Shown here one piece after another: positions 13,101 to 22,900 of a stretch of 64,000 bases of DNA; the first letter of the stretch is position 1; each line of letters begins with the position of its first letter. The notes under the pieces were generated by a model. It saw only the letters and a list, made by a program, of their open reading frames with translations. It did not search any database and was not told the DNA's origin. This DNA comes from Mesostigma viride. Its lineage: Eukaryota; Streptophyta; Mesostigmatophyceae; Mesostigmatales; Mesostigmataceae. Location: assembly GCA_009746045.1 (NCBI GenBank), contig RPFO01000080.1:12008802-12072801 (forward strand), read 5' to 3'. The position numbers and the translations under genes were made by a program.

Positions 13101-15644
13101 AAGAGAGCACGCCTTGTTCCCTGCCAAGCGCGATGCGAGAAGAGAGCACGCCTTGTTCCCTGCCAAGCGCGATGCAAGAAGAGAGCACGCCTTGTTCCCT
13201 GCCAAGCGCGATGCGAGAAGAGAGCACGCCTTGTTCCCTGCCAAGCGCGATGCGAGAAGAGAGCACGCCTTGTTCCCTGCCAAGCGATGCAAGAAGAGAG
13301 CACGCCTTGTTCCCTGCCAAGCGCGACGCAAGAAGAGAGCACGCCTGGTTCCCTGCCAAGCACGATGCAAGAAGAGAGCACGCCTTGTTCCCTGCCAAGC
13401 ACGATGCAAGAAGAGAGCACGCCTTGTTCCCTGCCAAGCGCGACGCAAGAAGAGAGCACGCCTTGTTCCCTGCCAAGCGATGCAAGAAGAGAGCACGCCT
13501 TGTTCCCTGCCAAGCACGATGCAAGAAGAGAGCACGCCTTGTTCCCTGCCAAGCGCGATGCAAGAAGAGAGCACGCCTTGTTCCCTGCCAAGCGCGATGC
13601 AAGAAGAGAGCACGCCTTGTTCCCTGCCAAGCGCGATGCGAGAAGAGTGCACGCCTTGTTCCCTGCCAAGCGCGATGCAAGAAGAGAGCACGCCTGGTTC
13701 TGCTTTTGTTAGACATTTTCCCTGGCCTGCGGTCTCACAGCTAGCTCGCACACCCATGCCTGGGGGAGGCGCGTGCGTGGGGAAGCGAGGTCCCATGCAG
13801 GCGGTGCGCTATTGCCTTGGACTCAACCACTACGCGCCTCAACCGTGCCCAGAAATGCTGGGCAGCGTTTTTGTTGCCACATCGGTAGCTCATGCCTTGT
13901 CACCCGCGCCCTTTCCCCCCCCCCCCCCTCCCCCGGTGCCTTGCAGACTCTGTCAACCCCGTGTGTGATTTTGAGGAGAGCAGTGACGGGTCCCTGGCCC
14001 ATATCCCTGCAGTCTGCAAGAAGGCGCTGGCGGCCGACATCTACATAGTCGTCACGCTCAAGGATTGCTTCGTCCTCAACTTTGACCTCGCCCCTGTGGC
14101 GGCAGGCCTGCAGCGCGACTTCCTGCCCTTCATCCCCGCGTGCGCGATGGACACAAAGCTAGAAAAGCGCGCCGGCCAAACCAGGAAGCTGCTGCAGCTT
14201 CCCACGGAGTCAGAGTTCATCCTGCAGCTCAAGGTGTATGTGGACGATATTGCACAGGGCCAGTCGGTGGTGGACATCATCAACTCGCCCGCGTTTGCTC
14301 AGTGGCTAACTGATACCTTCCAGATCTCGGTCGCGCAGGCAGCCCAGCTGGTGGACCTGCAGGCCGTGTTCCTCTTCCTGGCATCAGGCACCTCGGACCC
14401 CCATTTCACCACGCTGGCGGGCGACAAGTTTGACTTCAACGGCATCGCGGACCAGAACTACTGCATCGTGAGCGACAAGCAGGTTCAGGTGAACGCGCAC
14501 TTCGCGGGCGTGGCCGCTGGCAATGCTCTCGCTTCTCCTGTGGCGGATGCCCGCACATGGATGGACCAGCTGGCCATCATGCACGGCAGCGACCGCATCC
14601 TAATCGAGGCTGCTTCAGGTGCCGACGCGACCTACGCGACCGCCATCGGCAACGTGGTTGTCAATGGGGTGAGTCATCTTTTAACTGTTTGCCCGCCCCC
14701 CCGCCCCCCCTCCCCCCCACACACACCACGCACATACTCGCCAGCACACACACTAAAACCATTTATGTTGTTGTTAAACATGATGAGGAAGGGTTCTTGC
14801 TTGGTATGACCCTTGGTGTCCATTATTCGGGATTCCATAGCCATGGTTCCTAACGGGAAGATGTCGCACTTAGCGCCCGCGTCCACATCCCCCTGGGTTG
14901 ATGGTCTAATGGAAGGCTGCCAGCTTTGCTGGGGCTGCCCCCGCACCTGGGTGCATGCGTTGGAACAGTCGGTATCCTCCCTGTATGTACCAGCTTACCG
15001 TATGTGTCCCTAGGTTGAGCCACATCTAGGCAGATGTGTTTGAAGGGTTGACTGGTGGTGACAATCGTCGAGAGTGATAGAAAGCTGCAAGGCATGTTGG
15101 GGAGCTGAGGCCATATTTGTCTCTGTCATCGGTTGCTCCCTCTCTCCGTCCCTGCTTCTGTTCATGTTGTATGCCTGACCATCTAGCACCTGGCCCCTGG
15201 CCATTCTCCGTTGGATCGATGCTTGTATCCACCCGTCCATCCGCTGTGGTGCAAATCCCTCATGTCACCGTGATGTAAACCATGACATCACCCCAGGAGC
15301 CGCTGCTGGGCCGCATGGCCATGAAGAAGCTGCCATCGGGCATCACGGTGTCTCGCAAGAAGACCCGCGTGGCCGTCGTCATCCCCGGTGTCGTGGCGGT
15401 GGCAGCCGAGGTGGTGCGCGCAGGCTTCTGGGAGGCAGGCGCGGGCCCGGGCAAGAACTTCCTCAACCTGCAGCTACTGCAGTTCAACGCGACCAGCGCA
15501 GTGCACGGTGTGCTGGGCCAGTCGTACGCCGCCAACTCCAAGACCTCGGTGCCAGAGGGCCACGCTGCGGACTACGTCACAAGCGGAATCTTTGCGGCCG
15601 ATTGCCACTTCAACCGGTTCATTGATGCCAAGAAGGACGCATAG
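1038..15644 (+). CDS. Modular Cys-rich secreted protein with C-terminal root-cap/vWD-like domain (multi-exon, 5' end outside window)
   Basis: I read six exons: 1038-1157, 1757-1888, 2758-2940, 4592-4741, 13947-14668 and 15297-15644. The first four are short, start after AG, end before GT, and are all phase 1, so they can be joined in any order without breaking the frame. Each encodes 40-61 residues with spaced cysteines; three begin Glu-Cys and all end in a Cys followed by Ala, Phe or Ser. The last two exons encode a domain with a DPHF motif, CIVSD and a conserved Cys near the C-terminus, resembling plant root-cap/vWD-like proteins. That family is usually secreted. The product is probably an extracellular or cell-wall protein. 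Introns carry minisatellites of 0.4 and 8.7 kb and a transposon. The start codon and signal peptide are not visible. Splice sites are inferred, not confirmed. Confidence 0.7.
1757..1888 (+). CDS. Exon: Cys-rich module 2
   Basis: Preceded by GGTTGGTCAG and followed by GTAAGC. In phase 1 it reads ECDPSIYEGSDSEAGFGC, then KPLC, and ends KPRCF (44 codons). The Glu-Cys start, the GC..x..P.C core and the terminal Cys match modules 1 and 4, which supports a real exon rather than a chance frame. Confidence 0.7.
2758..2940 (+). CDS. Exon: Cys-rich module 3 (longer, atypical start)
   Basis: Read in phase 1 it gives DTKPSNLNAEGEADYAC, GTPFC and ends VGSFCA before a GTGATG donor, 61 codons. The core and end match the other modules, but the leading Glu-Cys is missing and the acceptor must be the second AG of TGCAGAG. 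An internal repeat of PIFRS lengthens it. It could be a diverged or dying module. Confidence 0.5.
3098..3512. repeat. 39-bp minisatellite, about 10-11 copies
   Basis: The unit begins TCCTTGCTCGACATAACTGC and is 39 bp (13 codons), so every frame stays open through the array. It sits in the intron between modules 3 and 4. Its sequence is unrelated to the 5-13.7 kb array, but the period is identical. Confidence 0.9.
3805..4502. mobile_element. Small inverted-repeat DNA transposon (MITE), Tc1/mariner-like
   Basis: The ends are imperfect inverted repeats: CAGTCATTCCCTCGTTAAGT on the left and, reverse-complemented, CAGTCATTCCCGCGTTACGT on the right. The element is flanked by TA on both sides (3803-3804, 4503-4504), as expected for Tc1/mariner targets; TATG on both sides is an alternative 4-bp duplication if the TIR starts at TACAG. 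It is 698 bp, has no coding capacity, and lies in an intron of the root-cap-like gene. Confidence 0.75.
4592..4741 (+). CDS. Exon: Cys-rich module 4
   Basis: Preceded by CGTGCAG and followed by GTGGGT. In phase 1 it reads ECVDDLEQASIVGGFDP, then YDLNC, HPFC and ends YGFCS (50 codons). It shares the Glu-Cys start and phase with modules 1 and 2. The next intron is about 9.2 kb and is almost wholly a minisatellite. Confidence 0.72.
5019..13700. repeat. Giant 39-bp minisatellite, about 220 copies
   Basis: The unit starts CCCTGCCAAGCACGATGCAA and is 39 bp. Main variants are CAC/CGC at the GAT site, CAAG/CGAG, ATG/ACG, and GAGAG/GAGTG; a few units are 1-3 bp short, shifting frame (for example near 6572, 9328, 11094 and 11612). 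Because 39 is divisible by three and the unit has no stop, all six frames give ~2950-aa open frames; none should be taken as protein. Variant frequency changes along the array: ACG and CGAG variants cluster in the right third, a sign of local duplication of blocks. Confidence 0.97.
13947..14668 (+). CDS. Exon: root-cap/vWD-like domain, first part
   Basis: Preceded by a C-rich tract and TTGCAG, it ends before GTGAGT. Phase 1 at its start matches the upstream modules; it ends in phase 0. It encodes 241 residues: a helical leader with NPVC and PACAMD cysteines, then ASGTSDPHFTTLAGDKFDFN, YCIVSDKQVQVNAHF. The DPHF..G..FDF..(A)..YCIV..D....VNAHF pattern is the hallmark of plant root-cap proteins and of vWD-type domains, usually extracellular. 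I infer a structural or wall role only from the family. Confidence 0.75.
15297..15644 (+). CDS. Exon: root-cap/vWD-like domain, C-terminal part and stop
   Basis: Follows ACCCCAG at 15290-15296 and reads in phase 0 from EPLLGRMAMKKLPSG to a TAG at 15642-15644. It includes VHGVLGQSYAANS and a closing SGIFAADCHFNRF. A GVLGQ(T/S)Y motif followed by a terminal AADC-x-F segment is typical of the end of root-cap family proteins, which confirms the join to the preceding exon. Confidence 0.75.
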   Translation, partial: EPLLGRMAMKKLPSGITVSRKKTRVAVVIPGVVAVAAEVVRAGFWEAGAGPGKNFLNLQLLQFNATSAVHGVLGQSYAANSKTSVPEGHAADYVTSGIFAADCHFNRFIDAKKDA

Positions 15645-16430
15645 ACTTGGCAGAAGGCGCGCTGGGCTGAAGCTTCTGTTCGTGGCATCTGGCCATGAAT
15701 GACCCAGCTCATGTACAGCTGCGAGAATCAGCGAGGAAGGGGCGGATCTTGGTCCGCCACCAGCAGGGATCAGCTGTTTGTGATGGGTGGATTGCATCCC
15801 TTGTTCATTTGCTGTGAGGCTTTTCCCGGTACCATGTCTTTGGCGGGGGTCATAGTGTTTGTGTGCATTGTTATGTCATGTCAACCCTTGTATTGTACTG
15901 TCTTTTTCGTTTTTGTCTTCATTTCTGCTGGTTTCTGTGTAACTTGTTTTTGTTGTTTTTATTGTTTTTGTTGCTTTCGTGTTGTTTGATGTTCCGTGTG
16001 ACCGTTGTGTCCCATTCACCAACATCAGGCTCTGACGCCACATAGAGTACCAGGTGCGAGTGAGACCATCTGCTTTATGTATGCACGCCCAAGCTTCTAA
16101 ATGTTTTTTCATTAAAGTATTTTCATCAAGTTTTATTTTAACACGTGGTTTTTTACAACACGATACATCGCGTTGTAGGGTTAGAACGCGATGTATCGCG
16201 TTGTAATCTGACACGTGGCGGACACAGTAGATACGAGATTTTCGGTCTGAAACTCGGTGGACGGACTCCTTACATCCCATAGAATTCAAGAAAAAATCCT
16301 GGTATTTTTTGTATTTTTTGTGACAGCTGCAAACAAAAATGTACAACTGAAATCAGGCATTTTCGCGGGACGAAGGTGAAGACGACGGCGATGGCGGCAA
16401 GTAGATTAATTAACTAAGAGCTTTTTAGCG
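15645..16430. other. 3' flank of the root-cap-like gene, including paired palindromes
   Basis: No further gene is seen. Runs of TTTTGTTGTTTTTATTG at 15940-15990 look like 3' UTR. At 16142-16219 two ACACGTGG boxes flank two short palindromes built around CGATACATCG and CGATGTATCG. Confidence 0.5.
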
Positions 16431-16962
16431 TAGGTCATCAGAGTCTTTGTATCAGGGCATGCCTCGTATTTTGGACGAGATCAGACAGCGTAGGATAGCA
16501 TTTGTAGGACACCTTGCTCGCACCAGCCAGGTCGACACGGCCCTTGGTCTGGCAGGCCCCTGGGCAGCGGCTTGGCCAGCCAGGGCGGCACATTCTGACC
16601 TGGCCTGGCCCCAAGGGCATTCCCAAAAGGGTAGGGAAACATGTCGCGAACTACGTACAGATGTTGCTGGATGATCTACTGGTCCCAGCCCAGTTTGAAT
16701 ACTGCATCCACTCTCTCTCCCTTCTTTGGCGTACTGCCATGCAGAACAAGACGCGGTGGCAGAAGATTGTCAAGGCGCACACGCCCGACCCTGTCGGCAA
16801 GCCCCCTCCCCCCAAGAGGAGGAGGCGTTTTGATGAGTAGGGCAGTTAGGATTTTTCTAGACTAGGTAGATTAGCGTTAGGATAGTTAGATTACGCGGCT
16901 CTCTCCTTTCCACCACCCATCAAGGAATATGTGCTACATGATTTCCCAACGGAGGCATTAAT
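16430..16962 (+). mobile_element. 5'-truncated RT-type LINE (copy RT-A): C-terminus and 3' end
   Basis: Starts abruptly near the VGHLARTSQVD block and carries the end of the LINE polyprotein. The reading frame is broken once: the first part ends about 16620 and the rest resumes in another frame to KAHTPDPVGK and a poly-Arg end with a stop at 16838-16840. A 3' UTR of about 120 bp ends in TATGTGCTACAT, a TCCCAACGGAG hairpin and CATTAATTA. It meets the ORF1-only element tail to tail. Confidence 0.75.
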
Positions 16963-18830
16963 TATCAACATCACTCCGTTGGGAGTAGATGTAGCACATA
17001 GCCCTGAGAAGGGGCATATGGCTTTTAATACATTCTGGGCTACTTCATGCAAGGGTGGGAATGTAAGCTACCCCTGCTCTAGGTGCACCAGGGCACCCGC
17101 ACCCTCATGGTCTATCACGCTATGCCCGGGTAAGGGGGGAGCATGCCTGTGAGGGGGAAGATCATCATGGCTATACAAAAACTAGAGCGTGGCATCTCAG
17201 CAGAGAGCAGCTCTCTGCATGGGCACAGCATTACTATTTATAAAACTAGGCATCGTCTGGAGTGTGGCTCATCATAGGCACACATGTACATGATTAAATA
17301 AAGCGCGTGGCTTAGCTGGAATACAGCCTCTAGGAGGCGTACATGTACATGGCCACGGTCTATCTATTCTACACTACTGCTGCTGTATTCCCCTAAGCTG
17401 GGGTGTCTGGAGTCGCTGGGGCCGCGGGGGTCGCCTGCCAGGGCTTGTGGCCGACGTAGATGGCCGCCCCCTTCCAGTACACCGGCTGCCCCGCCTTGGT
17501 CTGCCGGAGCTGGAGGTAGGTCGGCCATAGCTCCCGTCGCCGTTGTTGCTGCGCCAGGGTCAAGTCGTCATCAAGGGTGAAGAGAGTCTTCTCGAGCCGC
17601 TTGCGGCGTCTGAGAAAAGAAATCTTGTCCGCCGGGGTCTTAAAGGTGAGAAGGAGCGGGGGCGGCCCTGCCTTACCCCGCGCGCGGGGAAGGCGGTGGG
17701 CGGCCAGCTCGATCTCACCAGTAAGGCCCATGCGATCAAGGATTTCTCTCTCAAAAGCACGCGCAAGCTTCTCGGAATTCTCACCTTCCTCCATGGCGAA
17801 GTTCTTGACAATGACGTTGAGGCTGCGCTTGGCGAGCTCGGCCTCCTTGCGGAGGTCAAGCGTCCGCCGTTGAAGCTGGGCTGCGACGGCGGAGGTGGTG
17901 GAGGTGCGGGTGTGTTGCTTAAGCATGTCCGCCCAGGTGGTGATGGGAGGAGCATCGCCGGCCAGGCCAGCCGGGGCTGGCTTGGCGGCAATGTCCTTCA
18001 CCGCCTGGGCGGTGAGGCCTGCGGTGTTCTGCAGAACCTCGATAGCAATGGCGTTGTCCTTAAGACGCTGGTCGATGTCGCGGAGCTGGGCGGTGATGGA
18101 GTCGGTGGAGGCGGAGGGGGGGGGGGGGGTGGAGGCGAGGAGGGCGGCGGTGGCGGTGGGGATGGTGGGGAGCTCAGCAGCCAGCGTGCCGCCAAGTGCC
18201 GCCACATCTGCAGCAATGGGCGTCACGTGCTGTGAGAGGGCGGCGTGGAGGTGGTGGACGAAGGTGGATTCGGTAATGGGGGCGGGGTGCAGAAGGTCCT
18301 CGGCCGAGCGCTTAGTGAGGGTAAAGAGAGCTGCGAGCTGAAGGCGGGGGCGAGACCAGCCTGCCAGGTTGGTGTCGACTGGGCGGTCTGAGACGCGGTG
18401 GGAAAACCGGCCGTCAACTCCGTTGCGAAAAAAGTGGGTGTGGAAATTGAGTTGCTGGCACAGGGCCAGCAGTGAGGCGTGTGACCCGTAGAACACGAGC
18501 TCCAGTATCTTGATGGGTGGCATGTCGAAAAAGGCAGGCCTGTTGACGTCGAAGGTGGTAAAGAGCCGGTCGACGTCGAAATCATGCTCAGACCAGCCAG
18601 GTTCGGCTGGGCGGCTGCGGTTTGGCTCAGGCGAGGCTGAAGGCGAGGCAGGAAGCCCGGGAGGGTGCTGGACGACCACCAGTGCGCGACTAGTGGCAGC
18701 ACTGCCTTCCGGCCCTGATGGCGAAGCTGCAGCCGGAGCTGCAGACGTATTTTCATTACCGAGCGCAGCCGCCAGGCTGCGTTGCGTCGAGGCGCGTTTA
18801 TTCGCCATATAGTGCGTTATAGCTTTGGAA
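16963..18830 (-). mobile_element. ORF1-only retroelement, copy A (near full length)
   Basis: Minus-strand unit: an intact ORF1 (17393-18808) followed after 430 bp of 3' UTR by the same terminal motif as the RT elements (TATGTGCTACAT, hairpin ACTCC-GTTG-GGAGT on the plus strand) and an ATAATTAAT tail. No reverse transcriptase follows ORF1 before the end. The 5' boundary is not certain; I place it just beyond the ORF start. Confidence 0.75.
17393..18808 (-). CDS. L1-type ORF1 protein (coiled coil + RRM + C-terminal domain)
   Basis: 471 residues, uninterrupted. Residues 1-60 are Ala/Ser/Pro-rich. A middle coiled-coil region (SITAQLRDIDQRLKDNAIAI, then RRTLDLRKEAELAKRSL) is followed by an RRM-like fold: LNVIVKNF as beta-1 and LLLTFKTPADKISFL as beta-3. 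A basic C-terminal domain follows (FLRRRKRLEKT, DDDLTLAQQQRRRELWP, YWKGAAIYVGHKPW). This order is that of LINE-1 ORF1p, an RNA-binding chaperone that trimerises and coats the element RNA. Four other copies in the window are broken or truncated. It ends the coding content of its element; the partner RT must come from elsewhere. Confidence 0.8.
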   Translation of the reverse strand: MANKRASTQRSLAAALGNENTSAAPAAASPSGPEGSAATSRALVVVQHPPGLPASPSASPEPNRSRPAEPGWSEHDFDVDRLFTTFDVNRPAFFDMPPIKILELVFYGSHASLLALCQQLNFHTHFFRNGVDGRFSHRVSDRPVDTNLAGWSRPRLQLAALFTLTKRSAEDLLHPAPITESTFVHHLHAALSQHVTPIAADVAALGGTLAAELPTIPTATAALLASTPPPPSASTDSITAQLRDIDQRLKDNAIAIEVLQNTAGLTAQAVKDIAAKPAPAGLAGDAPPITTWADMLKQHTRTSTTSAVAAQLQRRTLDLRKEAELAKRSLNVIVKNFAMEEGENSEKLARAFEREILDRMGLTGEIELAAHRLPRARGKAGPPPLLLTFKTPADKISFLRRRKRLEKTLFTLDDDLTLAQQQRRRELWPTYLQLRQTKAGQPVYWKGAAIYVGHKPWQATPAAPATPDTPA

Positions 18831-19362
18831 AATTATATCAGCATGTGCGTCTAAGAAAGACGAAGCGATTGTGATATTCACAGCTGAATTCGGGGCTCAA
18901 ACGTGAAAGTTATGAGCTCCGACAGCCATGGCTACCTCGTGGCTCGTGGCTCGTGGCTCGTTATAATCTCGGAGGCATGTTATAATTTAATTTAATTCAA
19001 TTTTAGTGCACACGGCAATATTGTTTTGGTCTGTCGCACAATTGCTAATGTTCTGATCAGGCACTCCGCAAAGGTGAAAACCTTTGCGTTCAGTGCCGGG
19101 CCGCGGAAAACGCGGAAAACGCGATCTGCAAATGAATCCGACCGGAATCGAACTGGGGACCTCTCGCACCAATTTTGCTGACTATAGGACGGACGTCTCC
19201 GGTTACCATGGCATCGCCAACTTACACCTACAGTCATCCGCAAAAGTTCTCCTGTCCGGGGAGTGATGCTAATGTGTTTGCATGCAATTATTCTGCTCGC
19301 TCAGATGCAGGATTAACTTCGGCTTGATTTCTTAATTACCCTCGATCGTGTGCAGGTCATAG
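18831..19362. other. Non-coding, contains another retroelement 3' end
   Basis: At 18968-19005 the stretch CGGAGGCATGTTATAATTTA followed by more TTTAA repeats matches the 3' end of the RT-type LINE at 59188-59220, so a mostly deleted plus-strand copy ends here. The rest has no coding signal. Confidence 0.45.
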
Positions 19363-19472
<110 letters not shown>

Positions 19473-19508
19473 CTTGCGCGTCATGCGCAAAGGCATGCCA
19501 CGGAGTAC

Positions 19509-20949
19509 TGTCACGTCCGTGATCATTTACGTCCGTGCACTCAAGAAGTTACGCGGTTGCCGTAATCGGAATCGTTACCGACGTTTGGTTGGTTCCGATT
19601 CAGTAGGCCGCAGGCTTTGTTCCTTGGGCCGGTGTGGAGCGCCGCGCCGGAAAGGCCTGAATTTCTAGAGTGACAGTCTTAGGTGACCTGACTTAGGTTC
19701 AGGCACAAGACTTTGGGGCGCAAAGCCTTGGTGGCTTGCGCAATATTCCGGTGCGTGACATTTGGCAGTTACGAATCTTTTGTATTGTCCAGACGGAATG
19801 ATGTTCAGTCCATCGGACAAAGTTAGATACGCAGATCGTAGTGTGCGGTGTGCTAGCTCGCACGTGGCTGTCGAACAGACTTGCTAAGCATTTTGCTGGC
19901 AGTCTAACTGCACGTCAGGCGGCTTGCTGGCAAATGCGACAGCGCATGGATGCCGGGATTTTTGGAGGTATTTAGGAGCACGGCAGCGGCCATGGTGGTC
20001 GTTGTTCGCTCGTTACTCTCCCTCACAACTTGGTGTTGTCGTCAAGGGGTTTAATAGTGGAACAATCCGGAGCAGCCCCCGAGAGTGGTTGCAATGAGTA
20101 ATTGTCATGAGATTGGTTGACGGAAGTGATAACTGTTTGGTTTCGTCAACTAGATGATGTGTGTATTGTGGGCGAGACTCGGGAAGGAACCCGGTCGTCG
20201 TTGGCCAGTGAGCCATAGCTGGGGTAAGCGGGATAGGTAGACAGGATAGGGGGCGCTAAAGGACATTGCCAGCCGTAAGCCAAGCGGAGCAGTGTGGCGT
20301 CACCCGAGGCCTGCTAGGTTATCAAGAACCGCTTAGCCTTATTTGGACAGTGACGCACAAGTACGACATTATACGACTAGACAACACTTGTATTCTTGTC
20401 GATGTCTTTTGAAATTAAATGTGAATGGTTTGGTTGCTTTCCAAATATATAAAGCATCATGGTTTTATTCTACACCTGGCTGGCTACGGAATTGCCTGTC
20501 ATGAGGTCGGCGGCCAAGTATGTCCGTGACCTGCATCTCACACTGGATTTTAACGAGCGAACAACCCTTGGCGGGTTCAGTTCGGCCAGCCCGAGCCGGA
20601 GGTATACCCAAGGTGCTTGCAGGGTCGAGCACTTGGAAGAGGATTAAGCTTATCCTGTAAAAAGCTATGAAGCGGATTAGGCTTATCCTTGAAAAAGCCA
20701 TGAAGAGGATTATGCTTATCCTTGAAAAAGCACTGAAGAGGTTATTGCTTAGCCTATTTGAAAAGCATGTGTGGTCCTGTCGTGGGAATTTTTTTTCCCT
20801 ATGTGATCCTCTTTTTGACTTTTTGGCTCTTCATTTTTTCGAGCTAAAAAGTGGGGGGGAATATAGTGGATCACACACAAGAGTACTCTATTGCTATGGA
20901 TATGCCTTCCAAGTGATAGGCTAGGATATAATGGCACGTAAACGCGACA
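19509..20949 (+). mobile_element. LTR-like unit 1 (TG...CA, 1441 bp)
   Basis: Begins TGTCACGTCCGTGATC and ends AAACGCGACA, so it has TG/CA ends. A TATA-like box (AAATATATAAAGC, about 20442-20455) lies in the middle, as in an LTR promoter. It is directly followed, after two bases (GC), by a second copy in the same orientation; together the pair is flanked by GTAC on both sides (19505-19508, 22082-22085). No gag or pol is present. The strand is assigned from the TATA box. Confidence 0.65.
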
Positions 20950-20951
20950 GC

Positions 20952-22081
20952 TGTCACGTCCGTGATCATTTACGTCCGTGCACTCAAGAAGTTACGCGGT
21001 TGCCGTAATCGGAATCGTTACCGACGTTTGGTTGGTTCCGATTCAGTAGGCCGCAGGCTTTGTTCCTTGGGCCGGTGTGGAGCGCCGCGCCGGAAAGGCC
21101 TGAATTTCTAGAGTGACAGTCTTAGGTGACCTGACTTAGGTTCAGGCACAAGACTTTGGGGCGCAAAGCCTTGGTGGCTTGCGCAATATTCCGGTGCGTG
21201 ACATTTGGCAGTTACGAATCTTTTGTATTGTCCAGACGGAATGATGTTCAGTCCATCGGACAAAGTTAGATACGCAGATCGTAGTGTGCGGTGTGCTAGC
21301 TCGCACGTGGCTGTCGAACAGACTTGCTAAGCATTTTGCTGGCAGTCTAACTGCACGTCAGGCGGCTTGCTGGCAAATGCGACAGCGCATGGATGCCGGG
21401 ATTTTTGGAGGTATTTAGGAGCACGGCAGCGGCCATGGTGGTCGTTGTTCGCTCGTTACTCTCCCTCACAACTTGGTGTTGTCGTCAAGGGGTTTAATAG
21501 TGGAACAATCCGGAGCAGCCCCCGAGAGTGGTTGCAATGAGTAATTGTCATGAGATTGGTTGACGGAAGTGATAACTGTTTGGTTTCGTCAAGATGATGT
21601 GTGTATTGTGGGCGAGACTCGGGAAGGAACCCGGTCGTCGTTGGCCAGTGAGCCATAGCTGGGGTAAGCGGGATAGGTAGACAGGATAGGGGGCGCTAAA
21701 GGACATTGCCAGCCGTAAGCCAAGCGGAGCAGTGTGGCGTCACCCGAGGCCTGCTAGGTTATCAAGAACCGCTTAGCCTTATTTGGACAGTGACGCACAA
21801 GTACGACATTATACGACTAGACAACACTTGTATTCTTGTCGATGTCTTTTGAAATTAAATGTGAATGGTTTGGTTGCTTTCCAAATATATAAAGCATCAT
21901 GGTTTTATTCTACACCTGGCTGGCTACGGAATTGCCTGTCATGAGGTCGGCGGCCAAGTATGTCCGTGACCTGCATCTCACACTGGATTTTAATATAGTG
22001 GATCACACACAAGAGTACTCTATTGCTATGGATATGCCTTCCAAGTGATAGGCTAGGATATAATGGCACGTAAACGCGACA
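20952..22081 (+). mobile_element. LTR-like unit 2 (internally deleted, 1130 bp)
   Basis: Nearly identical to unit 1 except for a 3-bp difference (CTA) and one internal deletion of about 310 bp joining TGGATTTTAA to TATAGTGGATC. Ends AAACGCGACA followed by GTAC. The near identity means the duplication is recent. Confidence 0.65.
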
Positions 22082-22261
22082 GTACTACTATGCTAATCTC
22101 ATTAGAAAAATAAAAATAAGTGCAGGTCATACGGCTAACCTTCCTCTAGCTTTCGTAGCCATGGCTGAATTTTGCTTCCAGGTACTGAACACGGCCTGCA
22201 CCTCGACCCCCGAATTGATGCATTGCCGCCACCGCGCCTTTGTCAAGGTATATATATTCGG

Positions 22262-22525
22262 AGCCCCATGGTCGGCGCGGACCTGGACGTCATATTGGCG
22301 TCATCGCTTGTCGGTGGCGCTGCCTCGGGCCACGGCTGACATCATGCTCCGCCGTACGCGGGCTGATTTTGCGGTGCAGCAGGGCTTTTAGGTTCCTCCC
22401 GTTAGGCGTTTTCATTGGTCTTATCGTAGTATAGAGCTTTGACATGGCTCTGTATAGGTTTATAGCTGGGCGTTTGCTTTGGTTTGAGTGATTTCACTCT
22501 GCTGTAAGTAATTATATTTTTAAAA
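22262..22525 (+). mobile_element. RLE-type LINE fragment (copy 1), 5' truncated
   Basis: Carries only the last residues of the polyprotein (PWSARTWTSYWRHRLSVAL ... RADFAVQQGF, stop) plus the 3' UTR ending TAAGTAATTATATTTTTAAAA. The element is bracketed by TATATATTCGG at 22251-22261 and 22526-22536, an 11-bp target-site duplication. Confidence 0.8.
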
Positions 22526-22900
22526 TATATATTCGGATGGGGAAGGTGCATGGCCCAACCTTCACACGCGTTCATGGTCCTGAGCCTGCGTCATATCATT
22601 TAGTTCTTCACCCTTGTACGTCCCGACTAGTTGGCCCGGAATCACCGCATGTATATTAATGAGGACCGCCTGGACCTGGCCGGAGGGCCAGCGGGCCCCT
22701 TAGTCAGCGCGGATCGCGACCTGGACATCGTATTGGCGCCAACGCCTTTCGGTACCCTACCAGCCATTAAGAATGTACTCCAGCACGCAAAATGTACTTC
22801 GTACCGAAGTTTGTCTTTTTATGCTGAAAATTGTCATGCATGATGTTTGCAACCAAAATAGACCTCGTACAAAGTTTGGTATCGATCGGACGTCATCTTG

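Noticed and set aside
5019-13700. CRISPR array
   Set aside because: Units are contiguous with no unique spacers, and the context is a eukaryotic intron.
4556-13968. Open frames of about 2,940-3,060 aa on both strands
   Set aside because: They are the 39-bp repeat translated; the unit is a multiple of three with no stop in any frame, so openness carries no information.
17543-18341. Plus-strand frames opposite ORF1
   Set aside because: Shadow frames of a GC-rich gene; the minus frame has the domain order and homologous copies.
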